A DNA stretch of 64,000 nt. It comes from JBKECP01 sp047974765. GTDB lineage: Bacteria > Pseudomonadota > Gammaproteobacteria > Pseudomonadales > Halieaceae. The position numbers were made by a program, and so were the translations under genes. The stretch is taken from assembly GCA_047974765.1 (NCBI GenBank), contig JBKECP010000043.1, positions 124,001 through 188,000 of the forward strand, given 5' to 3'. Position 1 is the first letter of the stretch. Each line of letters begins with the position of its first letter. Shown piece after piece: positions 36,002 to 45,851 of the stretch. The notes under the pieces are model-generated. The model was not told the origin of the DNA. It was given only the letters and a program-made list of their open reading frames with translations, and ran no database searches.

Positions 36002-36754
36002 TTATTGATCATAGTGGTTGCGCAGATAATCAATAATATCAGCTGACTCATAAAGACCGGTTTCTGTATTGGGGTCATAGAGGTAGGGCACAGCCATGCG
36101 ACCAGTATGCTCAAGCAGATACTGGCGATTGTGCAGTATGGAGCAGGTGCCAATCCCCAGTTGTTCGCGCAGAAGTGGTGGCAACCACTCAGCTGTATTA
36201 CTGCGGCCACACTGGCGTAAAATATAGGGTATTTCCAGCTCACACAGCTCCTCACGCACCAGGCGTGAATAGGGGCTGCTTTCAAAACTGTATAATTCCA
36301 GTTTTTTGCGCGGCACTCTGCCCGCCCGTCGGGTTTTGATATAACCACCACCGGGAAGACTGGCCAGCGATGAACCAAAAGCCTGTAGTGATCCGGCGCG
36401 CCATTTTATTGGCAGGCGTCGCTTGGCGTACATATCATAGAGATAGGCGATAATTTCCAGTGACTCATAGCGGCCACTGTCTGTATTGGGATCATAAAGA
36501 TAGGGTCGCTGTGCTTTACCTCCAAGCTCGATCACTTTGGGCAGATAACGCTCTCCACCTTTGGGACAGGGGTAAATTTCAACATCAATGTTAAGTTCAG
36601 TCAGCACCTCTCTGACCAAACGACAATGGGGGCAGTTTTCAATATCATAAAGACGCAATCGCTTGGCTGGGGGATCATCAACGGGATGAGCCTGAATACC
36701 ATTACCTGCCCGAATACCAGTGCTAAAAAAAGATCCGACCAAGTTCTTTTTCAT
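36002..36754 (-). CDS. Tandem glutaredoxin/GST N-terminal-domain protein
   Basis: 250 aa with two thioredoxin-fold halves. The first (about 32-110) has RLYDIENCPHCRLVREVLTEL, with a CPHC redox motif; the second (about 150-245) has ELYSFESSPYSRLVREELCEL, where both cysteines are replaced by serine. Both halves then have RPYLYDPNTDSG or VPYLYDPNTETG, the cis-proline loop. This looks like an internal duplication with one redox-active and one binding domain. Starts 3 nt after gltX, so it is cotranscribed. Substrate unknown. Confidence 0.8.
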   Translation of the reverse strand: MKKNLVGSFFSTGIRAGNGIQAHPVDDPPAKRLRLYDIENCPHCRLVREVLTELNIDVEIYPCPKGGERYLPKVIELGGKAQRPYLYDPNTDSGRYESLEIIAYLYDMYAKRRLPIKWRAGSLQAFGSSLASLPGGGYIKTRRAGRVPRKKLELYSFESSPYSRLVREELCELEIPYILRQCGRSNTAEWLPPLLREQLGIGTCSILHNRQYLLEHTGRMAVPYLYDPNTETGLYESADIIDYLRNHYDQ

Positions 36755-36757
36755 TGT

Positions 36758-38242
36758 TTAGTCCAGTGTTTGATAGGTCTTTTCCAGGCGTTTTAGTGCC
36801 TTTTTGGATATGCCACCCAACACCTCGATGGCATGCCGTAGTCGCGCCCGGCTCATATCCGGCCCCAGCAGTTCCATTGAATCCACCACCGAAAAAGATG
36901 CGCTGGAACCGGCAATGGCAATGAACAGAGGTGCCAGATAGTCTTTTATTTTAGCACCTTCGGCCTCGGCCAGCCTCTTTAATTGATCCCAGATATTATC
37001 TCTGTGCCACTGCTGTAACGCCTCCAGGCGCCACAGAGAAAACTGCAAATAGCGCAGTATGTCCTCGCGTTCACTCTTGAGGGTACTAAAGCTCTCCTGG
37101 GTGATAGGCAAAGTACCGCTCACTAAAAATGCCGCCAGTGGAGCAAAATCACTGAGGGTTTCCATCCGTTTTTGCGCATGGGGCAATACACGGCACAGAT
37201 TGTCAGCGTTAAAAGCCCATTCACTCAGCCGCTGGGCGAGCTGCTTTGTATCCATATCCTCACGAATCCACAAACCATTCAGCCAACGCAGCTTTTCGGT
37301 ATCAAAAATAGGACCGCCGAGAGAAACACGCGCAATATCAAAATGTGTAATCATCTGTGCGAGCGTAAACTTTTCACTTTCATCGGGCATTGACCAGCCC
37401 ATGCGACCAAGGTAATTCAGCAACGCCTCGGGCAGAAAGCCCATCCGCTGGTAGTACAAGATACTGGTCGGATTCTTGCGTTTACTGAGTTTTGACTTGT
37501 CCGGGTTGCGCAGCAACGGCAGATGACACAATACCGGCATATCCCAGCCAAAATAGGCATAAAGCAGCTTGTGCTTGGGTGCTGAGTTAATCCACTCCTC
37601 ACCACGCAAAACATGGGTAATGCCCATCAGATGATCATCAATTACATTGGCCAGATGGTACGTTGGCATACCATCAGACTTCAGCAGAATTTGCGCATCA
37701 ACCATTGACCAGTCGAGCTCAATCACGCCTCGCAGCATATCTTCTACAGCGCAACTGCCCTCTTCTTCCGGCACCATCATACGAATAACGTAAGGTTCAC
37801 CGGCTGCTTCGCGGCGGGCAAATTCCTGTGCAGGCAGTTTCAGGTCAGAAGGCTTGAGCGCCGTACTGTTCCCGGCTTCACGACGAGCCTCACGCAGCTC
37901 ATCCAGTTCCTGAGCCGTGCGATAACAAATAAAAGCCTTGCCCTCATCCACCAGTTGTCGGGCATACCGGTCATAAAGCGTCATGCGCTCACTTTGACGA
38001 TAGGGACCACAGTCACCACCGATATCCGGACCCTCATCCCACTCCAGTCCAAGCCAGCGCAGGGAATCAAGAATCGCCTGCTCCGACTCCGGTGTACTGC
38101 GCTGCTGATCGGTATCTTCGATACGCAACAAAAACTGGCCGCCGTGGGCGCGAGCAAAACAGAGATTAAACAAAGCAATATAAGCAGTGCCAACATGGGG
38201 ATCACCCGTTGGCGAAGGGGCAACGCGAGTACGAACAGTCAT
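36758..38242 (-). CDS. gltX: Glutamyl-tRNA synthetase
   Basis: 494 aa class I synthetase. RVAPSPTGDPHVGTAY carries the HIGH-type motif (HVGT, residues 16-19), and NPDKSKLSKRKNPTS carries the KMSKS-type motif (near 250). Closely resembles the Pseudomonas enzyme through LLNYLGRMGWSMPDE. ATG 38242 is preferred over longer frames to 38296. A TATAAT box lies at 38274-38279 on the minus strand. Operon with the tandem thioredoxin-fold gene. Confidence 0.95.
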   Translation of the reverse strand: MTVRTRVAPSPTGDPHVGTAYIALFNLCFARAHGGQFLLRIEDTDQQRSTPESEQAILDSLRWLGLEWDEGPDIGGDCGPYRQSERMTLYDRYARQLVDEGKAFICYRTAQELDELREARREAGNSTALKPSDLKLPAQEFARREAAGEPYVIRMMVPEEEGSCAVEDMLRGVIELDWSMVDAQILLKSDGMPTYHLANVIDDHLMGITHVLRGEEWINSAPKHKLLYAYFGWDMPVLCHLPLLRNPDKSKLSKRKNPTSILYYQRMGFLPEALLNYLGRMGWSMPDESEKFTLAQMITHFDIARVSLGGPIFDTEKLRWLNGLWIREDMDTKQLAQRLSEWAFNADNLCRVLPHAQKRMETLSDFAPLAAFLVSGTLPITQESFSTLKSEREDILRYLQFSLWRLEALQQWHRDNIWDQLKRLAEAEGAKIKDYLAPLFIAIAGSSASFSVVDSMELLGPDMSRARLRHAIEVLGGISKKALKRLEKTYQTLD

Positions 38243-38484
38243 GTTTTTTGAAATATAAGTTGCAGGAGAACTGATTATACAAACTCCCCCGGGCAAATCC
38301 TACAGTGCGCAGCAGAACAGCCGGAGCTCTGTTGTGTTCGATGAGTCCGGCGTGTGGCCGCACCCAACAACAGGCGCCACAGTAAATCCGGAAATGGCAT
38401 ATAGATATAGAGGTTAAAGCACAATTGGCATTCAGGCAGCACCGGTTATAAAGTGCTGTTTCAGACAATAATAGAGGATACACC

Positions 38485-40245
38485 ATGCTTCTTGCACGAT
38501 TGACTAAAGGCTTTCAAGGCCTGGATTACCGGCGACCACTGGCCGTGGCTGCACTGCTTCTTCCCCTGACAAGTCAACCTATGGCTGCGGCACAACCTCC
38601 TGATTGGGATAATTTTGTCGATCAATACATTGAAGCTTTTTTTGTGGCGCACCCGGCCTTTGCCGTGGTGCAGGGTCGCCATGAGTTCGACGGTCAATTG
38701 CCCGACTGGAGTCGTCAGGGCATTGCCAGGGAAGTTGCACGCCTGCACCAACAACGAGAACAGGCACTTGCCTACAGTGATACCGAATTGAGCGATGAGC
38801 AACAGTATCAACGTGAATATCTGCTGTCGGCTATCGATGCTCAACTGTTCTGGTTGGAAGAGGCACAGTGGCCATTTCGCAGCCCTGATTTTTACTTTTC
38901 CTGGCTGAGTGACTCGCTCGATCCCAGCCCCTATATCACACTGACTTACGCATCACCTGAAGAGCGTATGCAGGCCTTCATTCGCTATGCCAACGCTGTA
39001 CCGCAGGCGAGCGAACAAATCAAAGATAACCTGCGTATGCCAATGCCGCTCACCGTATTGCAATACGGCATTGATTCCTTTGGTGGTTTTGCCGATTTTT
39101 TCCGTCGTGATGTCGCCGATGCCTTTGGCACTGTCAGTGATGAAATATTACTGGCCCGGTTCGATAGTGCCAGAGAAAAAGCCGCCAATGCCATGCAGGG
39201 ACTGGCGGATCACTTAACAGCCAATCTCGACACAGCAACGCAAGACTACGCCCTCGGCCCTGAACTCTATCGCAAAATGCTCTACGCCACTGAACGGGTG
39301 GATATCAGCCTGGAGGAACTTGAAGCCATCGGCCGGGCCGATATGGAGCGCAATCAGAAGGCTCTGCAGGCTGCCTGTGCCCAGTTCGCCCCCGGCCAGT
39401 CCATCGCTGACTGTTTTGCCAAAATGGCCAGCCGCAAACCCGAAGGTGGTCCCGTAGCCGCCGCCCGGCGCCAGCTACCTGAATTGAAGGCTTTTTTGAT
39501 TGAAAAAAATCTGGTTACTATTCCCGGTCAGGATGAGGCCCGGGTGGAAGAATCCCCGCCCTATGCCCGCTCTAATTCAGCCTATATCAACACAGCTGGT
39601 CCCTATGAAAAGAACCAGCCTTCAATTTACTATATTTCCCCGCCTAACCCGGCCTGGCCAAAAGCGGTACAGGAGGCCTATATTCCCGGCGAATCAGACC
39701 TGCTGTTTACTTCTGCCCACGAGGTCTGGCCGGGGCACTTTTTAAACTTTGTTCACGCCAACCGGGCTACATTTACCTTTGGCCGGATTTTTGTCACTTA
39801 TGCCTTTGGTGAAGGCTGGGCCCACTACACTGAAGATATGATGCTCGATGCCGGTCTGCGCGGACAATCCGCAGAGACCCGCATTGGTCAGCTTGGTAAC
39901 GCCCTGCTGCGCAATGCCCGCTTTTTGTCGTCTATTGGTCTGCACACCCAGGGCATGACTATCGAAGAATCCCAAAAGCTGTTTATGGAAGGTGCTTATC
40001 AGGATCGGGGCACTGCCGAACAGCAGGCTGCCCGCGGCACTTATGATCCGGCTTATTTAAACTATACTTTGGGCAAAATCATGATTATGAAACTGCGCGA
40101 TGAATGGACAGGCTCACGCGGTGGCCGCAAAGCCTGGCGGGAATTTCACGATACCTTCCTGTCTTACGGCGGACCACCCATTCCTCTGGTACGGGCACAA
40201 ATGCTCAAAAGCGAATCCGGGGCAGCACCGTCCACAAGCGATTGA
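38485..40245 (+). CDS. DUF885 family secreted protein (peptidase-like)
   Basis: 586 aa with a signal peptide-like N-terminus (PLAVAALLLPLTSQPMAAA). The putative zinc site HEVWPGHFLNFVH (near residue 411) and EGWAHYTEDMMLD downstream match DUF885, a family thought to be zinc metallocarboxypeptidases. AGAGGA precedes the ATG. Divergent from gltX, followed by a strong terminator. Substrate unknown. Confidence 0.85.
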   Translation: MLLARLTKGFQGLDYRRPLAVAALLLPLTSQPMAAAQPPDWDNFVDQYIEAFFVAHPAFAVVQGRHEFDGQLPDWSRQGIAREVARLHQQREQALAYSDTELSDEQQYQREYLLSAIDAQLFWLEEAQWPFRSPDFYFSWLSDSLDPSPYITLTYASPEERMQAFIRYANAVPQASEQIKDNLRMPMPLTVLQYGIDSFGGFADFFRRDVADAFGTVSDEILLARFDSAREKAANAMQGLADHLTANLDTATQDYALGPELYRKMLYATERVDISLEELEAIGRADMERNQKALQAACAQFAPGQSIADCFAKMASRKPEGGPVAAARRQLPELKAFLIEKNLVTIPGQDEARVEESPPYARSNSAYINTAGPYEKNQPSIYYISPPNPAWPKAVQEAYIPGESDLLFTSAHEVWPGHFLNFVHANRATFTFGRIFVTYAFGEGWAHYTEDMMLDAGLRGQSAETRIGQLGNALLRNARFLSSIGLHTQGMTIEESQKLFMEGAYQDRGTAEQQAARGTYDPAYLNYTLGKIMIMKLRDEWTGSRGGRKAWREFHDTFLSYGGPPIPLVRAQMLKSESGAAPSTSD

Positions 40246-40266
40246 TTATCACAATAACCCTTAGTA

Positions 40267-40293
40267 AAAACGGCACTGTAACAGTGCCGTTTT
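40267..40293. terminator. Bidirectional terminator
   Basis: Perfect stem AAAACGGCACTGT/ACAGTGCCGTTTT with A-run before and T-run after, between convergent genes (DUF885 and the beta-propeller). Confidence 0.9.
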
Positions 40294-40331
40294 ATGAGTT
40301 CTTCATTGGCTGGCGTGCTGTATCTGCCTTA

Positions 40332-41369
40332 TTACATAGGCAGATCAAACCAGGTCCAGGTCATACCATCTGGGCCTCTGCCAGCCTTGAACTGATCAAC
40401 CAGACGTAAACTTGGCCCATTGAGTACACTGATCACTTCCGGGCGCATATGGACAACAAAAATCTTTTTGCCATCACGCGCCGCCAACACTCCATAGGGA
40501 ATGGAACCAGGCAAGCCTTCCACAATATTTTTATCTGCATTCGCATCGGAAGCTGCAATATCAAAATTGATGATTTTCAGCCGATCGTAACTGAGCATAT
40601 CAAACACAGCCATTTGATCATTGGCTGCCAGCGTGGCATAAACCCGACTATTGCGCTCATCCGGCGACAAACGTACCGGCAAACCGCTCAATCTGATAGT
40701 TTTAAGTCGCTCCAGAGTGGTTGCATCAAGAATTACAATCGAACCGTCCTGACGATTACTGACCCAGATATTCTGCTCGTTATTAGCCAGCACAACAGAT
40801 TCTGCACCCACGCCAATATCAACCTGATCCGTTAATGTTTCGCTCAGTAAATCAACACAGGTCAGCGTGCCAGATCCACGGCTACTCACCCAGGCCTGCC
40901 TGCCACTGCGACTGGCCACCAACATATGAGCACCCTCATTGTGCATCGGCAGACGTTTGCGCACCTGATATGTTTTCATATCGATAATCAACAGCGCATT
41001 AATACCTTCGGCTGTCACTATGGCCGTATCAGGTCGGGGCCAGGCAATACCGTGAGGACGACTGTCTACAGGCAACTTGATTGTTGCCACTGTCCGCAGC
41101 TTTCTGAAATCAATCAGGGTGAGTGTGTTACCCGGTTCATCGTCAGTGCCATAGTTACTGATCAGCGCCCGCAAACCCTCGGGTGCAAGAGCAATTTCAT
41201 GAGGAGCCTTGCCAGTAGGCAAAGACACGATAGGCTCAAAGCCAGGACTGCGCAGCAGAGTCACCGAGCTGTCTTCCCTATTCACCACCAGAACAGTATC
41301 AGCCTCTGTGGCAAGTGGTATCAGTATTGCCAGTACCACTACGATAAAGGCATTTGTCTTGCACTGCAC
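40332..41369 (-). CDS. Periplasmic YVTN-type beta-propeller protein
   Basis: 345 aa with a signal peptide (AFIVVVLAILIPLATEA). The rest consists of about seven 40-residue beta-repeats (VLVVNREDSSVTLLRSPGFE, ALISNYGTDDEPGNTLTLIDF, IWVSNRQDGSIVILDATTLERL), the layout of a seven-bladed propeller of the YncE/YVTN kind. Starts with GTG and GGGAG 8 nt upstream; no nearby ATG. Function cannot be told from the fold. Confidence 0.82.
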   Translation of the reverse strand: MQCKTNAFIVVVLAILIPLATEADTVLVVNREDSSVTLLRSPGFEPIVSLPTGKAPHEIALAPEGLRALISNYGTDDEPGNTLTLIDFRKLRTVATIKLPVDSRPHGIAWPRPDTAIVTAEGINALLIIDMKTYQVRKRLPMHNEGAHMLVASRSGRQAWVSSRGSGTLTCVDLLSETLTDQVDIGVGAESVVLANNEQNIWVSNRQDGSIVILDATTLERLKTIRLSGLPVRLSPDERNSRVYATLAANDQMAVFDMLSYDRLKIINFDIAASDANADKNIVEGLPGSIPYGVLAARDGKKIFVVHMRPEVISVLNGPSLRLVDQFKAGRGPDGMTWTWFDLPM

Positions 41370-41575
41370 GGGTAGTCTCCCTTAACCCTGCCCTGCCAAA
41401 ATTAGTAGGCAATCACGGTACAGGTGCTACAGGCAAAGGTCTACAGAACGTGGCATAATCTGTTGTGCAATTCGGGAACTGTTAACTTGAACACACTTTG
41501 TAATATCCGGCAGCCGAACCGCGCCGATGAACGGTACTCTCAATAACCTTCTATTTTCGATGGCTTCCATTAGCA

Positions 41576-42580
41576 ATGAATAGCTCTCACCGTTTCTGTA
41601 CCGCGCCTTTAATGGATTGGTCAGACCGGCACTGCCGCTATTTCTGGCGTCTGCTGAGCCGCCATGCCCGCCTGTATACCGAAATGGTCACTACCGGCGC
41701 CCTGATTCACGGCGATCGTCCGGGGCATTTGCAGTTCAGCCCCCAGGAACAACCTCTGGCTCTGCAACTGGGTGGTTCAGAGCCTGCTGATCTGGCGCGT
41801 TGCGCCGCCTGGGCCGAACAGTGGGCTTATGCCGAGGTCAACCTGAACTGCGGTTGTCCCTCTGACCGGGTACAGTCAGGTGCTTTTGGTGCCTGCCTGA
41901 TGGCTCATCCCACGCAAGTGGCCGAGTGCGTGCGGGCGATGGTGGATGCCTGCGATATTCCAGTAAGCGTCAAACACCGTATTGGCATTGATGACATGGA
42001 GTCCTACGCACAGATGCGGGACTTTGTGGCCACAATCGCTGAAGCCGGTTGTACAATTTTTATTGTTCATGCCCGCAAAGCCTGGCTACAAGGGCTCTCA
42101 CCTAGGCAAAACCGTGAGATCCCCCCTCTGAACTATCCCTGGGTTTATCGTCTGAAGCAGGAATTACCCAGGCTCACTATCGTTATCAATGGCGGTATTG
42201 CCGATGTGAATGAATGTCACACGCATCTACAGCATGTCGATGGCGTTATGCTGGGCAGAGAGGTCTACCAAAATCCCTGGTGTCTGGCAGAAGTCGATCC
42301 GGTCTTATTCAACAGCCCGCCACCCATTGCAAACCGTCGGCAACTGATACAGGCTTTACTGCCCTATATTGAGGAGCAACTCAGTGCCGGTATCCGTTTG
42401 AATCATATAACCCGGCACCTGCTCGGCCTGTACCAGAATCTGCCCGGCGCCCGTAAATTCCGGCGTCATATCAGTGAGAACGCCCATCGCCCTGGTGCGG
42501 GCACTGAGGTAGTGGAGCAGGCACTCACCTTTATCAGACACTGCGACACTGATGCAGCTCCACAGGAAGTCACATGTTGA
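41576..42580 (+). CDS. dusA: tRNA-dihydrouridine synthase A
   Basis: 334 aa flavoenzyme. FCTAPLMDWSDRHCRYFWRLL, NLNCGCPSDRVQSGAFGACLM (active-site cysteine), IVHARKAWLQGLSPRQNREIPPL and GGIADVNEC are DusA signatures; the RKAWLQGLSP segment is specific to DusA over DusB and DusC. Reduces uridines in the D-loop. Overlaps the transaldolase start by 7 nt. Confidence 0.95.
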   Translation: MNSSHRFCTAPLMDWSDRHCRYFWRLLSRHARLYTEMVTTGALIHGDRPGHLQFSPQEQPLALQLGGSEPADLARCAAWAEQWAYAEVNLNCGCPSDRVQSGAFGACLMAHPTQVAECVRAMVDACDIPVSVKHRIGIDDMESYAQMRDFVATIAEAGCTIFIVHARKAWLQGLSPRQNREIPPLNYPWVYRLKQELPRLTIVINGGIADVNECHTHLQHVDGVMLGREVYQNPWCLAEVDPVLFNSPPPIANRRQLIQALLPYIEEQLSAGIRLNHITRHLLGLYQNLPGARKFRRHISENAHRPGAGTEVVEQALTFIRHCDTDAAPQEVTC

Positions 42581-43527
42581 ACAAACTTGATCAGCTCAGA
42601 AATATGACCGATGTGGTCGCCGACACCGGTGATATCGAAGCCATTCGCCAGTTTCGGCCCCAGGATGCCACCACCAATCCCTCATTGCTGCTAAAGGCCG
42701 CCACCCTGCCTCACTATGCACAGTTACTGGCCAATGCCCACCGATGGGCCATCGCCAAAGGCGGCTCAAACAGTGAACAGCTGGCCGCAGCCTGCGACCA
42801 CTTTGCCGTCAGTGTTGGCTGTGAAATTCTCAGTATTATTCCGGGTCGGATCTCAACAGAAGTTGACGCCCGCTTGTCTTTCGACACCCAGGCCACTGTG
42901 CATCAGGCACACAAACTGATTGCCCTTTATGAAGACGCCGGTATTTCCCGCCAACGTATTCTGATTAAAATTGCATCGACCTGGGAGGGTATCGAAGCGG
43001 CCCGCCAGCTTGAAGGGGAAGATATCAACTGCAACCTGACGCTGCTGTTCGGCTTCGCCCAGGCAGCCGCCTGTGCCGATGCCGGTGTTTATCTGATTTC
43101 TCCCTTTGTCGGCCGTATTCTGGACTGGTACAAAATCAATACTGACCTGCAAATCACCAGTGCTACCGATGATCCTGGTGTGCAGTCTGTCAGTCGTATT
43201 TACCACTATTACAAGCAGCATAGCTACCAGACGGTGGTCATGGGTGCCAGTTTTCGTAACTGCGGTGAAATCGAAGCACTCGCTGGCTGTGACCGTCTCA
43301 CCATCAGCCCTGCCCTGCTGACCGAGCTGGCTCAGGATGAGCGCCCGCTAACACGCCGCCTGTCAGCGGAAAATGCACAATCTGACTCACCACGCTGGGC
43401 GCCGGAAGAAGCCCAGTTCCGACTGGCACTGAACGATGATGCAATGGCAACAGAAAAACTGGCCGAAGGTATTCGCAACTTTATCGGCGACCAGCTTCGC
43501 CTTGAGCATTTGATCAGCAAACTTTAA
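42574..43527 (+). CDS. tal: Transaldolase
   Basis: 317 aa, same length as E. coli TalB. DATTNPSLLLKA is the N-terminal motif and ILIKIASTWEG contains the Schiff-base lysine (near 133). Pentose phosphate pathway enzyme. ACAGGAAG precedes the ATG, and the start lies inside dusA, so translation is coupled. Confidence 0.96.
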   Translation: MLNKLDQLRNMTDVVADTGDIEAIRQFRPQDATTNPSLLLKAATLPHYAQLLANAHRWAIAKGGSNSEQLAAACDHFAVSVGCEILSIIPGRISTEVDARLSFDTQATVHQAHKLIALYEDAGISRQRILIKIASTWEGIEAARQLEGEDINCNLTLLFGFAQAAACADAGVYLISPFVGRILDWYKINTDLQITSATDDPGVQSVSRIYHYYKQHSYQTVVMGASFRNCGEIEALAGCDRLTISPALLTELAQDERPLTRRLSAENAQSDSPRWAPEEAQFRLALNDDAMATEKLAEGIRNFIGDQLRLEHLISKL

Positions 43528-43550
43528 CTGGCAGGCGATAATTGCAAACC

Positions 43551-44012
43551 ATGATCGATACTTTAAAAGCCCTGTTTCAGGATTCACCAGCAGAAAGTGA
43601 TGACACACTCAAACAACGGCTGCATCTGGCTGCCGCAGCCTTGCTGGTGGAAACAATGAAAGCTGACTTCAGCACCAGTGAGCTTGAACGCCAGACTCTG
43701 CAAAAGCTGTTGGAACAAAGCCTGTCGCTGAAAAAGGAGCAGGTACATTTACTGATTGAACAGGCACAAACCCGAACTGAAGAAGCCACTTCACTGTATG
43801 AATTTACCCGCCTGATCAACCAGCACTTCAGCCCCGAATACAAACGTCTGCTGATTCAGGCCATGTGGCGCGTAGCCTATGCCGATGGCAATCTGGATAA
43901 ATACGAAGAAGCATTGATCCGACAGGTGGCAGAGCTGATCTATGTTGCGCATACAGATTATATTCAGGCCAAACTGATTGCCGCTGGCGATATGAATAAT
44001 CAGGCGCTGTAA
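43551..44012 (+). CDS. TerB-like helical protein
   Basis: 153 aa, all helix, with LAAAALLVETMKADFSTSELERQTLQKLL and MWRVAYADGNLDKYEEALIRQVAELIYV. The two Asp/Glu-rich segments (ADFSxxE, ADGNLDxxE) are the TerB family pattern, thought to bind metal. A TTG nine bases upstream (43542) has better spacing to AGGCGA and could be the real start. Follows tal by 23 nt and converges with the STAS gene. TerB proteins occur far outside tellurite operons. Confidence 0.8.
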   Translation: MIDTLKALFQDSPAESDDTLKQRLHLAAAALLVETMKADFSTSELERQTLQKLLEQSLSLKKEQVHLLIEQAQTRTEEATSLYEFTRLINQHFSPEYKRLLIQAMWRVAYADGNLDKYEEALIRQVAELIYVAHTDYIQAKLIAAGDMNNQAL

Positions 44013-44042
44013 ATGATTTCCATTATAGGGAAGCGGGTTGTT

Positions 44043-44522
44043 TCAGCCACACTCCAGGGCCGCCATCAGATCACGAAAACGATCACGGTTTTCATCACTA
44101 AGCCCCATCAATACACGATGAGCCTCAATTACCTTATGTCTGAGCACGTCTTCCGTACCCTCCACCTGGGGAATTTCCGTGCAGTTATCACTCATACAGA
44201 TATCTTCACGCAACTCAAACAACTGCTGAAACCCCATACTTTCAAGCAGACGGACAATACTGGCATTGCAACAGTAAGCCGCTGGCCTGAAACCATATTG
44301 CTTGCGCACCTTCAGCGCCAATTTGGCTAAAATACCCAAAGTGGTACTGTCCATACCCTCAGCGGCTGTCAGATCAACCCATACGCTGACAAATTGAGGG
44401 TCTGCCAACATACGCTGAATATAATCATCAATAGTGGTACACAGTGTCAGCCGTACATCACCTTCCAGGCGCAGAACATAAGCACCTTCCTGACTGGCAG
44501 CAAGAATCCTGCTTTCGGCCAT
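44043..44522 (-). CDS. STAS-domain anti-anti-sigma-like protein
   Basis: 159 aa. MAESRILAASQEGAYVLRLEGDVRLT then VSVWVDLTAAEGMDSTTLGILAKLAL, the STAS core. Ser/Thr (DSTTLG) at the usual phosphorylation site is present. A C-terminal extension (VEGTEDVLRHKVIEAHRVLMGL and a two-cysteine patch) is unusual. It starts one base after the PP2C stop (TGATATG), so the two are partners in a partner-switch: the phosphatase would remove phosphate from this protein. GGAGG precedes the start. Confidence 0.82.
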   Translation of the reverse strand: MAESRILAASQEGAYVLRLEGDVRLTLCTTIDDYIQRMLADPQFVSVWVDLTAAEGMDSTTLGILAKLALKVRKQYGFRPAAYCCNASIVRLLESMGFQQLFELREDICMSDNCTEIPQVEGTEDVLRHKVIEAHRVLMGLSDENRDRFRDLMAALECG

Positions 44523-44523
44523 A

Positions 44524-45705
44524 TCAACCTTGCCTCCGGATATAGAGAACCGCGATATCATCGGGCAGCTCTTCAAAATTCTTCATACCCATATGATCCA
44601 GCAGCGCTTCAGGAGAGTCCACATCTGCGCGGCAAAATTCCAGCAAACAGGCTTCCTTTTCGATCAGGTCCTCACAGGGCATAATTTCCAGAATTCCGTC
44701 AGAGAACAGGACCAGACTGAAGGTTGCAGGCAGCTCGATTTCGTACACCTGATAATCAGCCTCGTCCATCAGCCCAACCGCCGGACCGGAACCACTCAGA
44801 TAGCCCGCCTTACCCTGAGAGATCAACACCGGCTGCGGCAAGTGACCGGCAATACTGTAGCGCAGACGGTTACTTTTTATATCCAAAAGACCCACTACCA
44901 TCGTGGCAAACTTGCCAACATCCAGTCGCAAAAGCTCTTGATTGGCCCGTTGTAACATGGCAACAGGGCTCAGCACGGTATCATCACCACGGCGGGAATA
45001 AGCCGAACGCTTGCGGGCAAAAAGATTTTTCAACAGTACAGTGGCGAAGGCGGAAGAGCTTCCATGACCAGATACATCCGCCATAAAAAATACGATTTGG
45101 TGCTCACCCACCGTGAAGTAGTCAGTAAAGTCTCCGCTGAGAAACAGCGAGGGCACCATGCAATGGCTAAAACTATAGCATCCACTCACCAGTGGTGTTG
45201 ACGGCAACATGGAAAACTGCACCTGCCGCCCGGCCTGCTGATCCTGCTCCAGCATTTTAACTGTACCGCGCAACTCCAGATTGGTCGCCTCCAGGCGCTT
45301 GCGCGACGCATCCAGCTCACGGCGCAATTCCCGCTGTCGCACACAGCGCTGGATGGATTTGATCAGTGCTTCGGTATCTTCCACTGGGCGCACAAAAAAA
45401 TCACTGGCTCCCAGCCGCAGCGCCTTCATAATACGCCCGGCATCAGCTTCATCCGACAGCATGATCACAGGCACCTGGACATTCATTTCCCGCAGTGAAC
45501 GACGAGCTTCCCCCCAGGACACACCATTGAGTTCCAGTTCGCAAAGAATGACATCCAGATCAGAGCCATCAGCCAGGGAGTAATGAGAGTGAGTGAAATC
45601 CGAGACCACATCCACCTCAAAACAGGCGGACTCAACAAGCGCCCTCACATCCTGAGCGCGCTCGGGCTGGTCATCTATGATCAATACCTTAGCGTTAAAG
45701 GTCAT
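44524..45705 (-). CDS. Receiver-PP2C phosphatase (SpoIIE/RsbU type) with altered receiver
   Basis: 393 aa. Receiver domain (1-125), a helix linker (130-160) and a PP2C-type SpoIIE phosphatase domain (160-390: FFMADVSGHGSSSAFATVLLKNL, GLLDIKSNRLRYSIAGH, LVLFSDGILEI). The residue at the phosphoacceptor position is Glu56 in DVILCELEL where DxLLD is usual, and the conserved lysine is an arginine (FFVRPVED). Could be a constitutively active or unregulated receiver. Homologues of this architecture control general stress sigma factors or biofilm matrix genes by dephosphorylating STAS proteins. Confidence 0.88.
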   Translation of the reverse strand: MTFNAKVLIIDDQPERAQDVRALVESACFEVDVVSDFTHSHYSLADGSDLDVILCELELNGVSWGEARRSLREMNVQVPVIMLSDEADAGRIMKALRLGASDFFVRPVEDTEALIKSIQRCVRQRELRRELDASRKRLEATNLELRGTVKMLEQDQQAGRQVQFSMLPSTPLVSGCYSFSHCMVPSLFLSGDFTDYFTVGEHQIVFFMADVSGHGSSSAFATVLLKNLFARKRSAYSRRGDDTVLSPVAMLQRANQELLRLDVGKFATMVVGLLDIKSNRLRYSIAGHLPQPVLISQGKAGYLSGSGPAVGLMDEADYQVYEIELPATFSLVLFSDGILEIMPCEDLIEKEACLLEFCRADVDSPEALLDHMGMKNFEELPDDIAVLYIRRQG

Positions 45706-45851
45706 CGTCCATATACAGAAAAGAATGTGTGCCGACCCTACGCCTACCCTTCCAGGTTAGGCAACAGGCCCCTGTCTGCTTTGGGCAGGATTTCACAGTA
45801 TTGCAGAATTGACCAGTACCTGACGAGGCTGGCAACACACATTACAGCGTG

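Noticed and set aside
34290..42580. Integration site use of tRNA-Ala or dusA
   Set aside because: No integrase, direct repeat of the tRNA end or phage gene is seen nearby.
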